Below, in pieces: positions 37,997 to 45,776 of a stretch of 64,000 bases of DNA. The stretch is taken from positions 248,001 to 312,000 of the forward strand of contig NZ_JACVZE010000003.1 in NCBI RefSeq assembly GCF_015461805.1. Reading direction: 5' to 3'. Made by a program: the position numbers and the translations under genes. Under the pieces are notes generated by a model. It was not told the origin of the DNA. It saw only the letters and a program-made list of their open reading frames with translations, and searched no databases. Each line of letters begins with the position of its first letter. Position 1 is the first letter of the stretch. Origin of the DNA: Pseudomonas pisciculturae. Lineage in GTDB: Bacteria > Pseudomonadota > Gammaproteobacteria > Pseudomonadales > Pseudomonadaceae.

Positions 37997-38131
37997 TGTA
38001 GTGAGCGGGCTTGCCCCGCGTTGGGCTGCGAAGCGGCCCTAATTCGGCCGAAGCGTTCTTCCAGATAGATCCTGATTGTCTGGTTTTTGGGCCGCTACGC
38101 AGCCCAGCGCGGGGCAAGCCCGCTCACTACA
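37997..38131. repeat. Distinct REP-type inverted repeat (TAGTGAGCGGGC family)
   Basis: 135-bp inverted repeat: TGTAGTGAGCGGGCTTGCCC ... GCTGCGAAGCGGCCC on the left, GGGCCGCTACGCAGC ... GGGCAAGCCCGCTCACTACA on the right. It is a subtype different from the TGTGGGAG elements elsewhere in the window, with longer arms and an asymmetric centre. Confidence 0.85.
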
Positions 38132-38193
38132 ACCTTGATAAATATCTGCGCTGGCTCCACATAGAGCCTATTGGCCATTATCAGGAGCCCACC

Positions 38194-38628
38194 ATGTCCG
38201 AACCTCTTGTAATCCCCTGCCCCCACTGCAACGGCCTCAACCGCATACCCGGCGAACGCCTGGGTGATGCGCCCAAGTGCGGGCGCTGCAAGCAGCCGGT
38301 TTTGTCGAACACGCCGTTTGAGCTCAAGCAAGGCGACTACGCCAGCCAGATCAAGGGTGATTTGCCGCTGCTGGTGGATGTGTGGGCCGAGTGGTGCGGG
38401 CCGTGTAAATCGTTCGCGCCGGTGTTTGAGCAGGCGGCTGGGCAGTTGGAGGGTAAGTGCCGGTTGGCCAAGCTGGACAGCGAGGCGAATCAGCAGTTGT
38501 CGGCGCAGTTGGGGATTCGGTCGATTCCCAGTTTGATTCTGTTCAAGAACGGCCGCGAAGTGGCGCGCCAGAGTGGGGCGTTTCCGTTGCCGCAGTTGAT
38601 GGCGTGGCTGCGTAGCCAGGGCGTGTAA
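38194..38628 (+). CDS. trxC: Thioredoxin 2 TrxC (zinc-binding thioredoxin)
   Basis: A cytoplasmic disulfide reductase induced by oxidative stress in other bacteria. It has 144 residues with an N-terminal zinc finger (Cys9, Cys12, Cys29, Cys32 in CPHC and CGRC) and a thioredoxin domain with active-site WCGPC (Cys68, Cys71) and the cis-proline loop SIPSLILF. ATG 38194 is preceded by CAGGAG. REP-type elements flank the gene on both sides. Confidence 0.95.
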   Translation: MSEPLVIPCPHCNGLNRIPGERLGDAPKCGRCKQPVLSNTPFELKQGDYASQIKGDLPLLVDVWAEWCGPCKSFAPVFEQAAGQLEGKCRLAKLDSEANQQLSAQLGIRSIPSLILFKNGREVARQSGAFPLPQLMAWLRSQGV

Positions 38629-38656
38629 CCCGACCCTCAAAGCAACACAGATCAAA

Positions 38657-38746
38657 TGTGGGAGGGGGCTTGCCCCCGATTGCAGTGTGTCAGGCAATAC
38701 AAGTGCTGACTGAACCACCGCTATCGGGGGCAAGCCCCCTCCCACA
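38657..38746. repeat. REPIN between trxC and the ParA-like gene
   Basis: TGTGGGAGGGGGCTTGCCCC / GGGGCAAGCCCCCTCCCACA inverted arms around a centre with GTGCTGACTGAACCACC. Common subtype, located between two convergent genes. Confidence 0.88.
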
Positions 38747-38769
38747 GGGGATTTCAGTTGCCTGTTAGA

Positions 38770-39540
38770 TCACGCGTTTTCCAGCAGGTTATGCAATTCC
38801 ACAAACTGCTGCGTCAGCTTATGCCGTGGGTCCAGGTGAATCAGCGGCTTGCTCTCCTGGTGCGACTCACGCATACGCACGGAGCTGGCGAGGTACACCG
38901 GCAATACCGGCAAACCCTCTGCAATCAACTCATCCAGCATCTGCTGCGGCAACGTCGCCCTGGCTTGGAACTGATTGACCACGATGCCTTCCACTTCGAG
39001 GCCTTCGTTGTGGTCTTCCTTCAACTCTTCAATTTCAGACAGAAGGCCGTACAGCGCCTGGCGCGAAAAACTGTCGCAATCGAAAGGGATCAAAACACGA
39101 TCAGCGGCGATCAACGCCGAAACCGCATAAAAATTCAGCGCTGGCGGAGTATCCAGGTAGATCCGGTCGTAGTCTTCGGCCAGCTCGTCCAGCAACTTTC
39201 GCAGCTTGTTGATCTTGTGCTTGGCCTCAAGCTTGGGCTGCAAATCGGCCAACTCCGCGGTAGCGGTGATCACATGCAGGTTGTCGAAGGGCGTTTCGTA
39301 GATATCCACCTTGTTCTTCTTCGAAAACGGCCCGGAAGACAGGGTTTGCTTGAAAAAATCCGCGATACCCATGGGGATATCATTGCCAGTCAGCCCCGTG
39401 AGGTACTGGGTTGAGTTGGCTTGCGCATCGAGGTCCACCAACAGGGTCCGATAGCCTTCGCTGGCGCTGACCGCCGCCAGGTTGCAGGCAATACTGGACT
39501 TGCCCACGCCGCCTTTCTGATTGAACACCACGCGCCGCAT
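38770..39540 (-). CDS. ParA/Soj-family ATPase
   Basis: A 256-residue P-loop ATPase with the deviant Walker A KGGVGKSS (residues 9-16), LLVDLDAQANSTQYL (Walker A' region) and YLDTPPALNF (Walker B). ATG 39540 has an excellent ACGGAGG upstream; the longer frame adds 15 residues without support. No parB, parS site or CheW/flagellar gene is adjacent, so this is an orphan ParA of the kind that positions cellular cargo rather than a partition locus. Cargo unknown. The stop is convergent with trxC across a REPIN. Confidence 0.85.
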   Translation of the reverse strand: MRRVVFNQKGGVGKSSIACNLAAVSASEGYRTLLVDLDAQANSTQYLTGLTGNDIPMGIADFFKQTLSSGPFSKKNKVDIYETPFDNLHVITATAELADLQPKLEAKHKINKLRKLLDELAEDYDRIYLDTPPALNFYAVSALIAADRVLIPFDCDSFSRQALYGLLSEIEELKEDHNEGLEVEGIVVNQFQARATLPQQMLDELIAEGLPVLPVYLASSVRMRESHQESKPLIHLDPRHKLTQQFVELHNLLENA

Positions 39541-39752
39541 GGAAAAACCTCCGTGTATCAATGAATGTCCGAGTGTAGAGGGCAAAAGCGCCTGTTAGCT
39601 ACCTTGTTCATCCATGCATTGCTGCATCACGGGCTACCAGTGCTATTAGCAGTCATACACCACCGACACATTAAACAGAACAGTCCGACAACCCCTGTTG
39701 CTCTCAGGTAAAGGACAATCCATAACTCTTTCCCACCTATTTGTAATCAGCC

Positions 39753-39781
39753 TTGAACATTTCTTTACCAAAATTTGCTAG
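39753..39781 (+). promoter_or_regulatory. Candidate sigma-70 promoter of the aryl-polyene-like operon
   Basis: TTGAAC (39753-39758), a 17-bp spacer, TGCTAG (39776-39781). It lies about 110 bp before the GTG of the first cluster gene, in an AT-rich patch of the 349-bp gap 39541-39889. I see no gene or hairpin in the rest of that gap. No operator was identified. Confidence 0.45.
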
Positions 39782-39889
39782 AAGCCCACGGCACCGGGAT
39801 AATGCGCGCCATTCGGCTATTGCTCCCTGTCCCGGTATTCGGGGCCAACAGCCGCACATGGAAGCCCGCAGGGGCGGGATAATCTCTCA

Positions 39890-40609
39890 GTGATCACTTT
39901 CAACATCGCCCAATGGCGCGCATGGGCCCCAGGGCTCGAAAGCGTGGACGACTGGCAAGCCTGGTGCCAGACCCCGGTGTTGCTGCCCGTAAGCGAAGCC
40001 TCCCCTGACGTATCGTTCCTGCCGGCCATGCAGCGCCGTCGCCTCAGCCGTTTGGCGCGCATGGCGTTCAGTGTGGGCTGGCCGTTGGCCGAGGGTTTGA
40101 AGGATCTGCCGCTGGTGTTCATCTCCCGGCATGGCGAAACCCCACGCACCCTCGACATCCTCAGCGACCTAGCCAACGACCAGCCACTGTCGCCCACCCA
40201 GTTCAGCCTGTCGGTGCATAACGCGGTGATCGGCCTGTGGTCGATCCTGCGTAACGAAACCAGTGAAATGACCGCCCTCGCTGCTGCTGGCGACGGCCTG
40301 GAGCACGGCATGCTCGAAGCCGCCGCACTGCTCAACGAAGGCGCGCCAGCGGTCTTGTTGGTGATCACCGAAGAGCAGCCGCCCGAAGCGTATGCCCGTT
40401 GGATCAAAGACGTGCCGTTCCCCTACGCCCTTGGCCTGTTGGTGACGCCGGGCGACGAGTGGCAGTTGGAACTGAGCGCGGGCACTGTCCAACCCACTCA
40501 AACCCAGTGGCCCCATGCCCTGAACCTGCTGCGCGCCCTGCTCACCGAGCAGGCCGACTGCCAACATGCCTGGAAGAATCGCGTATGGAACTGGCAACGC
40601 AAACCGTGA
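39890..40609 (+). CDS. Ketosynthase-like chain-length factor (PF13723-type domain)
   Basis: A 239-residue protein resembling the N-terminal half of a beta-ketoacyl synthase (Ketoacyl-synt_2), as found at the head of aryl-polyene clusters. It has FLPAMQRRRLSRLARMAFSVGWPL and SVHNAVIGLWSILRNETSEMTALAAAGDGL but no active-site cysteine and no C-terminal thiolase-fold half. It probably pairs with a full ketosynthase of the cluster to set polyene length. The start is GTG 39890, 52 bp after a run of cluster leader sequence with no strong Shine-Dalgarno. Its end overlaps the next gene by 25 bases. Family call firm, role inferred. Confidence 0.8.
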   Translation: MITFNIAQWRAWAPGLESVDDWQAWCQTPVLLPVSEASPDVSFLPAMQRRRLSRLARMAFSVGWPLAEGLKDLPLVFISRHGETPRTLDILSDLANDQPLSPTQFSLSVHNAVIGLWSILRNETSEMTALAAAGDGLEHGMLEAAALLNEGAPAVLLVITEEQPPEAYARWIKDVPFPYALGLLVTPGDEWQLELSAGTVQPTQTQWPHALNLLRALLTEQADCQHAWKNRVWNWQRKP

Positions 40610-41397
40610 CCGACAAACCACGGGACGCTTACTACTGGCGCCTGTTCGCCACTGCCGCCAGCTTCTTTGTCTTCGGCGTCGGCGGCCTGTGCCTGCGCTT
40701 GCTGGTGTTTCCGCTGCTCAGTTGCCTGCCGGGCAGTGCCGAAACGCACCAGCGCCGTGCCCGCCATACCATCAGCAGGCTGTTCTGGTTCTTTATTCGC
40801 ATGATGCAACGCTTTGGTGTGCTCACCTACAGCGTCGAGGGTGCCGAGAAACTCGGTCGTCCCGGCCAGATGATCGTCGCCAATCACCCGTCGCTGATCG
40901 ACGTGGTGTTCTTGATTGGCTTGATGCGCCAGACCAACTGCGTGGTCAAGCAGAGCCTGTTTCAAAACCCGTTCATGCGCGGGCCTGTGCGCGACGCAGG
41001 CTATATCAGCAATGACGGCAGCGCCGATATGCTTGATGCCGCTGCCGACGCCCTGCGTGAAGGCCAGACCCTGATCATCTTCCCGGAAGGCACCCGCACC
41101 ACACCCGGCGCGACGCCTGCCTTTCATCGCGGGGCCGCCGCCATTGCGCTGCGTGGTGCGACAATCGTGACCCCGGTGGTGATCAAGGTCAGCCCCACCA
41201 CCCTGACCAAAGCCGAACCCTGGTATCGCATCCCAAAACGCCGCTTTCACTTTAGTTTGCGCGTGGGTGCCGATATAGAACCACAGGCGTTCGCAACACT
41301 GGGGCCCGCGCCCCAGGCCTCACGCAAGCTCAACGATTACCTGCATGACTATTTTATTAAGGAGCTCGCCGAAGATGAGCGACCAACAACGCCTTGA
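40585..41397 (+). CDS. PlsC-type 1-acyl-glycerol-phosphate acyltransferase-like protein
   Basis: A 270-residue membrane-associated acyltransferase with an N-terminal hydrophobic stretch (LFATAASFFVFGVGGLCLRL, about 18-37), the catalytic NHPSLIDVVF (H-x4-D type) near residue 103, and FPEGTRT near 165. In an aryl-polyene cluster it would move the acyl chain from ACP to a lipid acceptor. ATG 40585 (GGAAGA upstream) overlaps the preceding gene; downstream, its end overlaps the first ACP gene by 23 bases. Substrate not demonstrable from sequence. Confidence 0.88.
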   Translation: MELATQTVTDKPRDAYYWRLFATAASFFVFGVGGLCLRLLVFPLLSCLPGSAETHQRRARHTISRLFWFFIRMMQRFGVLTYSVEGAEKLGRPGQMIVANHPSLIDVVFLIGLMRQTNCVVKQSLFQNPFMRGPVRDAGYISNDGSADMLDAAADALREGQTLIIFPEGTRTTPGATPAFHRGAAAIALRGATIVTPVVIKVSPTTLTKAEPWYRIPKRRFHFSLRVGADIEPQAFATLGPAPQASRKLNDYLHDYFIKELAEDERPTTP

Positions 41398-41644
41398 GTA
41401 CGACATAAAGACGCTGATCATCGAGGCCCTGGGCTTGGAAGACATCAGTGTCGACGACATCGGTAGCGACCAGACTCTATTTGGCGAAGGCCTGGGCCTG
41501 GACTCGGTAGACGCCCTCGAATTGGGCCTGGCGATCCAGAAAAAGTACGGCATCAAGATAGATGCCGACGCCAAGGACACCCGCAATCACTTCACCAACG
41601 TGGCCAGCCTTGCGGCGTTCGTCACGGCCCGACAGGCAGCTTGA
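41375..41644 (+). CDS. Acyl carrier protein 1 of the cluster
   Basis: An 89-residue ACP. The phosphopantetheine serine is Ser44 in GLGLDSVDALELG, followed by a typical acidic recognition helix. ATG 41375 has AAGGAG 12 bases upstream and lies inside the end of the acyltransferase gene. It would carry starter or growing polyene chains. No phosphopantetheinyl transferase gene is in the cluster, so activation must come from elsewhere. Confidence 0.92.
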   Translation: MSDQQRLEYDIKTLIIEALGLEDISVDDIGSDQTLFGEGLGLDSVDALELGLAIQKKYGIKIDADAKDTRNHFTNVASLAAFVTARQAA

Positions 41645-41653
41645 GACCGTACC

Positions 41654-41908
41654 ATGCAAACTCGTGACGATATTTTCAACACCCTGCGCGATGCCTTGGT
41701 GGAACTGTTTGAACTGCCACCGGAACGCGTCACCCTCGACGCCAACCTGTACCAGGACCTGGAAATCGACAGCATCGACGCCGTGGACTTGATCGACCAT
41801 ATCAAGCGCCAGACCGGCAAAAAAATCGCTGCCGAGGAATTCAAGGCGGTGCGCACCGTGAACGACGTGGTTGAGGCCGTGTACCGCCTGGTCACACCTG
41901 CCGCATGA
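41654..41908 (+). CDS. Acyl carrier protein 2 of the cluster
   Basis: An 84-residue ACP with Ser40 in DLEIDSIDAVDLIDHIKR as the phosphopantetheine site. It lies nine bp after ACP 1 and overlaps the following membrane-protein gene by four bases. Tandem, dissimilar ACPs are typical for aryl-polyene loci, where one is thought to carry the starter or extension intermediates and the other to serve transfer; which does which here is unknown. Confidence 0.93.
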   Translation: MQTRDDIFNTLRDALVELFELPPERVTLDANLYQDLEIDSIDAVDLIDHIKRQTGKKIAAEEFKAVRTVNDVVEAVYRLVTPAA

Positions 41909-42450
41909 GCCGGCTGATCGGCCTCGGCCTGTTGCTGGCGGGGCTGCTGTACCCCTTTGCGGTGTATTACGGCACCGAGCACTTTGCGCCGTGGCAATTC
42001 GGCCTGCTGCTGGGCAGCCTGTGGCTGTTGCGCGCACTCACCGGGGCGCGCCGCCCCGGCAGTCGCTGGATGGCGTTGGTGGTGATCGTGTTCTGCCTGC
42101 TGTTGGCCTGGTTCGACAACCCGCACCTGTTGCGTTGGTACCCGAGCCTGGTCAGCGCGTTCATGTTGTCGCTGTTTGGCTTGAGCCTCAAATATGGCCC
42201 GCCGATGGTGGAGCGCCTGGCGCGCATGACCGACCCCGTATTACCACCCCATGCCATCGTGTACACCCGCCAGGTCACCGTGGTGTGGAGTGTGTTTTTT
42301 CTGTGTAATGGCCTGCTCGCCGCCGCCCTCACCCTGTGGGCGCCGCTGAGTTGGTGGACGTTGTACAACGGCCTCATCGCCTACGGGTTGATGGGCCTGT
42401 TGTTTGCCGTGGAATGGCTAATACGACAAAGGGTTCGAGGCCGCGTATGA
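41905..42450 (+). CDS. COG4648-type integral membrane protein of the cluster
   Basis: A 181-residue protein with about five hydrophobic segments (LIGLGLLLAGLLYPFAVYYG at the N terminus) and the conserved loop YTRQVTVVWSVFFLCNG. This family is consistently found between the ACP and AMP-ligase genes in aryl-polyene-like clusters, but its activity is not known to me; some databases mislabel it as a DNA gyrase-related protein. ATGA overlaps at both ends show translational coupling. Confidence 0.8.
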   Translation: MSRLIGLGLLLAGLLYPFAVYYGTEHFAPWQFGLLLGSLWLLRALTGARRPGSRWMALVVIVFCLLLAWFDNPHLLRWYPSLVSAFMLSLFGLSLKYGPPMVERLARMTDPVLPPHAIVYTRQVTVVWSVFFLCNGLLAAALTLWAPLSWWTLYNGLIAYGLMGLLFAVEWLIRQRVRGRV

Positions 42451-44117
42451 AAGGGTTGAAACTTGAGCACTTGCTGCTTGAGCCGTTGGAACAGCGTTGG
42501 GTGACCACCGAACCTGCAATGAATCATGCCCAGCTGTGGGAGCAATCCCTGAGCCTGGCGGCGGGCCTGCAAGCCCGTGGCGTGCAACGCCTGGCCGTGC
42601 ACCTGGAAGACGCCGGCCTGTTGGCGATTGCCTTGCTGGGCGCCTGGCGGGCCGGGGTCAGCGTGTTGCTGCCTGCCGATCTGCAACCCCAGACACGCCA
42701 ACGCTGGAACACAGCCGTTGACGCCTGGCTGACCGAGGCCGCCGATCTCGACGCGCTGTATCAACCGCCGTTGAGCGCTGCGGCGCTGGATCTGGACGCG
42801 TGCCAATTGAGCCTGTGCACCTCGGGCTCCAGCGGCGAACCCAAGCGCATCGACAAGTCCCTGCGCCAGTTGGCCAACGAAGTCGATGCCCTGGAGACGT
42901 TATGGGGCCTCGACCTCAAAGACGCCTGCATCATCGGCAGCGTTGCCACCCAACATATCTACGGCCTGCTGTTTCGCGTGTTGTGGCCGTTGTGCGCCGG
43001 TCGCACCTTTGTGCGCAAGCAACTGGCCTTTCCCGAGGATTTGCAGCGCGCCAGCCGTGAACACCCACAGTTCGCCTGGGTGGCCAGCCCGGCGCTGCTC
43101 AAGCGCATGGGCGACAACCTCGACTGGCCTGCACTGAGCCAGGTGTCACGGGTGTTTTCGTCCGGCGGCGCCTTGCCCGTCGAGGCCGCCGGCGAACTGT
43201 ACGACCGCCTGCAGCAATGGCCGACAGAGATCCTTGGCAGCTCGGAAACCGGTGGCATCGCCTGGCGCCAAGGCGCGCAGCCCTGGCAGCCGTTCGCCGA
43301 TGTCGTGTTGAGCCAGGACGCCGATGGCGCCCTGCGTATCGCCTCGCCCTACTTGCCCGCCGGGCATATCGAGCAGACCGCCGACGCTGCGCGCATCCAC
43401 GCCGATGGCCGCTTCGAACTGCTCGGCCGTCTGGACCGCATCGTCAAACTGGAAGAAAAACGTATCTCCCTGCCCATGCTGGAACACGCGCTGATGGCTC
43501 ACCCTTGGGTCGCCGAAACGCGCCTGGGCGTGGTACAGGAAAACCGCGCCTCCCTCGGCGCACTGGTGGTGTTGAGCGCCGAGGGCCTGCACGCCCTGCG
43601 CAATCAAGGGCGGCGCACGCTGACCCAAACGTTGCGCCAGCATCTGAGCCAGCATTGCGAAGCGCTGGCACTGCCGCGTCGTTGGCGTTTGCTGCGCCAG
43701 TTACCGCTCAACAGCCAAGGCAAACTGCCCCAGGCACACGTCGAGGCGCTGCTGCTGGCACCACGGCCAAAAGCCCCGGAAGTGCTGCAGCAAGTCGAAG
43801 CCAATGGCGAGTGGACACTGCAACTGAGCATTCCGCCGGACCTGGCTTACTTCAGCGGCCACTTCCCGGTCACGCCAGTGCTGCCGGGCGTAGTGCAAGT
43901 GGAATGGGCGTTCAACCTCGGCCAGCAACTGCTCGACTTGCCAGCGACCTTCGGTGGGATGGAAGTGCTCAAGTTCCAGCAATTGGTACGGCCGGGTGAT
44001 GCGATCGAACTGCACCTGCGCTTTGATCAGGAACGCGGCAAGCTGTACTTCGCCTATCGCAACGGTGTTGCGGCCTGCTCCAGTGGCCGCATCCTGCTGG
44101 AGACTGCGCATGCATAA
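42447..44117 (+). CDS. Acyl-activating enzyme (AMP-ligase) fused to a FabZ-like dehydratase
   Basis: 556 residues. The N-terminal 440 or so form an ANL-superfamily AMP-ligase: phosphate loop [16 protein letters not shown] (about 122-137), [12 protein letters not shown], and [17 protein letters not shown]. This fits activation of an aryl acid and loading on ACP. The last 110 residues form a hotdog domain with [21 protein letters not shown], containing the His (about 471) and Glu expected for a 3-hydroxyacyl-ACP dehydratase. The start ATG 42447 overlaps the preceding stop. A fused activation plus dehydration protein is characteristic of some aryl-polyene clusters. Confidence 0.87.
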   Translation: MKGLKLEHLLLEPLEQRWVTTEPAMNHAQLWEQSLSLAAGLQARGVQRLAVHLEDAGLLAIALLGAWRAGVSVLLPADLQPQTRQRWNTAVDAWLTEAADLDALYQPPLSAAALDLDACQLSLCTSGSSGEPKRIDKSLRQLANEVDALETLWGLDLKDACIIGSVATQHIYGLLFRVLWPLCAGRTFVRKQLAFPEDLQRASREHPQFAWVASPALLKRMGDNLDWPALSQVSRVFSSGGALPVEAAGELYDRLQQWPTEILGSSETGGIAWRQGAQPWQPFADVVLSQDADGALRIASPYLPAGHIEQTADAARIHADGRFELLGRLDRIVKLEEKRISLPMLEHALMAHPWVAETRLGVVQENRASLGALVVLSAEGLHALRNQGRRTLTQTLRQHLSQHCEALALPRRWRLLRQLPLNSQGKLPQAHVEALLLAPRPKAPEVLQQVEANGEWTLQLSIPPDLAYFSGHFPVTPVLPGVVQVEWAFNLGQQLLDLPATFGGMEVLKFQQLVRPGDAIELHLRFDQERGKLYFAYRNGVAACSSGRILLETAHA

Positions 44118-44844
44118 GCCCTGCGCGCTAATCCCGGTCTACAACCACGAAGCGGCCGTGCCAGCCGTGGTCCAAAGCCTGTTGAACAGCGGCCTGCCCT
44201 GCCTGTTGGTGGACGACGGCAGCAGCCCGGCCTGCGCGGCAGTGTTGGCGCAATTGGCGACCCTGGATAACGTCACCCTGTTAACCCTGCCCACCAACCA
44301 AGGCAAGGGCGGCGCCGTGATGGCGGGTTTTCGCGAAGCGGCACGCCTGGGTTTTACTCACGCCCTGCAAGTGGACGCCGACGGCCAGCACGACCTGCGT
44401 GAAGTCGAGACCTTTATCGACACCTCCCGCAGGCACCCCGACGCCATCATCTGCGGCTATCCCGAATACGACGACAGCGTGCCCAAGGGCCGCCTGTACG
44501 CGCGCTACCTGACCCACGTGTGGGTGTGGATCAACACCCTGTCGCTGCAGATCCGCGATTCGATGTGCGGCTTTCGCGCTTACCCGCTGGCACCGGTGCT
44601 GGCGCTGATGGACTCGGCCTACATCGGCACGCGCATGGATTTCGACTCCGACATTCTGGTGCGCCTGGCCTGGCGCAACCAGCCGATGCGCTGGCTGCCG
44701 ACCCGCGTGCATTACCCCGCCGATGGCCTGTCGCACTTCCGCTTGTTCCGCGACAACGTGCGCATCTCGGCCATGCACACCCGGTTGTTCTTCGGCATGC
44801 TGGTGCGCGCGCCGATGATCCTGTGGCGACGGTGGCAGGCATGA
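44110..44844 (+). CDS. Family 2 glycosyltransferase
   Basis: A 244-residue GT-A enzyme related to polyprenyl-phosphate sugar transferases: IPVYNHEAAVPAVVQSL, VDDGSS, NQGKGGAVMAGF and the metal-binding DADGQHD (about residues 93-99), then QIRDSMCGFRAYP. There are no clear transmembrane segments, so it acts at the cytosolic membrane face. In the cluster it may glycosylate the polyene or its lipid anchor. ATG 44110 lies within the end of the ligase gene; its stop overlaps the next start (ATGA). Confidence 0.9.
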   Translation: MHKPCALIPVYNHEAAVPAVVQSLLNSGLPCLLVDDGSSPACAAVLAQLATLDNVTLLTLPTNQGKGGAVMAGFREAARLGFTHALQVDADGQHDLREVETFIDTSRRHPDAIICGYPEYDDSVPKGRLYARYLTHVWVWINTLSLQIRDSMCGFRAYPLAPVLALMDSAYIGTRMDFDSDILVRLAWRNQPMRWLPTRVHYPADGLSHFRLFRDNVRISAMHTRLFFGMLVRAPMILWRRWQA

Positions 44845-45776
44845 GTGACAGCACCAAGCACTGGGCCGACCGCGAGGAGCGCGGCAGCTACTGGCTGATG
44901 AAGCTCACCGCGTTCGCCGCCAAGGTGCTCGGCCGCCGAGTGTTGAGCCCGGTGCTGTACGCCATCGTGCTGTACTTCTTCCTGTTCGGCCGTACCGCAC
45001 GCCAAAGCGCCTGGCAGTATCAGCAGCGCCTGGCTGATTGGAGCGGGCGTGACGACCTGCGCCCTACTCACCGCCGAGTGTTCGGCCAGTTCATGGCCTT
45101 CGCCGACTCATTGCTCGACAAGCTCGACGTGTGGAACGGCAAGCTGCGCCTGGAACAGATCGAGATCAACGACCCGACGCAATTGCGCGGGCAACTGCGC
45201 GGCGAACGTGGGCAGATGCTGGTGGGCGCGCACTTGGGCAACCTGGAAGTGTGCCGTGCGCTGGCCGAGATCGGCGAGCAAGTGACCATGAACGTGCTGG
45301 TGCACACCAAGCACGCCGAACAATTCAACCGCTTGCTGGGCGAAGCCGGGGCGACCCACTTGCGCCTGATCCAGGTCAGCGAGCTGGACCCGGCCACCAT
45401 GCTGCTGCTCAGCCAGCGCCTGGACGACGGCGAGTGGCTGGCCATCGCCGGTGACCGCGTGCCGCTGCACGGCGGGCGCACGGTGCGGGTGGATTTTCTC
45501 GGCCATGACGCCGCCTTCCCCCAAGGCCCGTGGCTGTTGGCTGGTTTGCTCAAGTGCCCGGTGAACCTGCTGATGTGCCTCAAGCACAACAACCGCTATC
45601 GCCTGACCATCGAGCCTTTCGCTCAATTGATCGAGTGGAAGCGAAATACCCGCGAGCAGGTCATAGCCCTGTGGACCGCGCGCTACGCCGCACGCCTGGG
45701 CCAGTTCTGCCTGGAAGCGCCCCAACAATGGTTCAACTTTTACCCTTTCTGGAAGACCGATGACGACGCATCTTGA
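44841..45776 (+). CDS. LpxL/HtrB-type lipid acyltransferase
   Basis: A 311-residue inner-membrane acyltransferase with an N-terminal hydrophobic helix (SPVLYAIVLYFFLFG) and the catalytic GAHLGNLEVCR (H-x4-E) near residue 130, as in lauroyl/myristoyl acyltransferases of lipid A. In this context it probably transfers the aryl-polyenyl chain from ACP to the lipid or glycolipid made by the adjacent glycosyltransferase. It ends NFYPFWK, usual for cluster homologues. Overlap of four bases upstream and 17 bases downstream. Confidence 0.88.
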   Translation: MSDSTKHWADREERGSYWLMKLTAFAAKVLGRRVLSPVLYAIVLYFFLFGRTARQSAWQYQQRLADWSGRDDLRPTHRRVFGQFMAFADSLLDKLDVWNGKLRLEQIEINDPTQLRGQLRGERGQMLVGAHLGNLEVCRALAEIGEQVTMNVLVHTKHAEQFNRLLGEAGATHLRLIQVSELDPATMLLLSQRLDDGEWLAIAGDRVPLHGGRTVRVDFLGHDAAFPQGPWLLAGLLKCPVNLLMCLKHNNRYRLTIEPFAQLIEWKRNTREQVIALWTARYAARLGQFCLEAPQQWFNFYPFWKTDDDAS

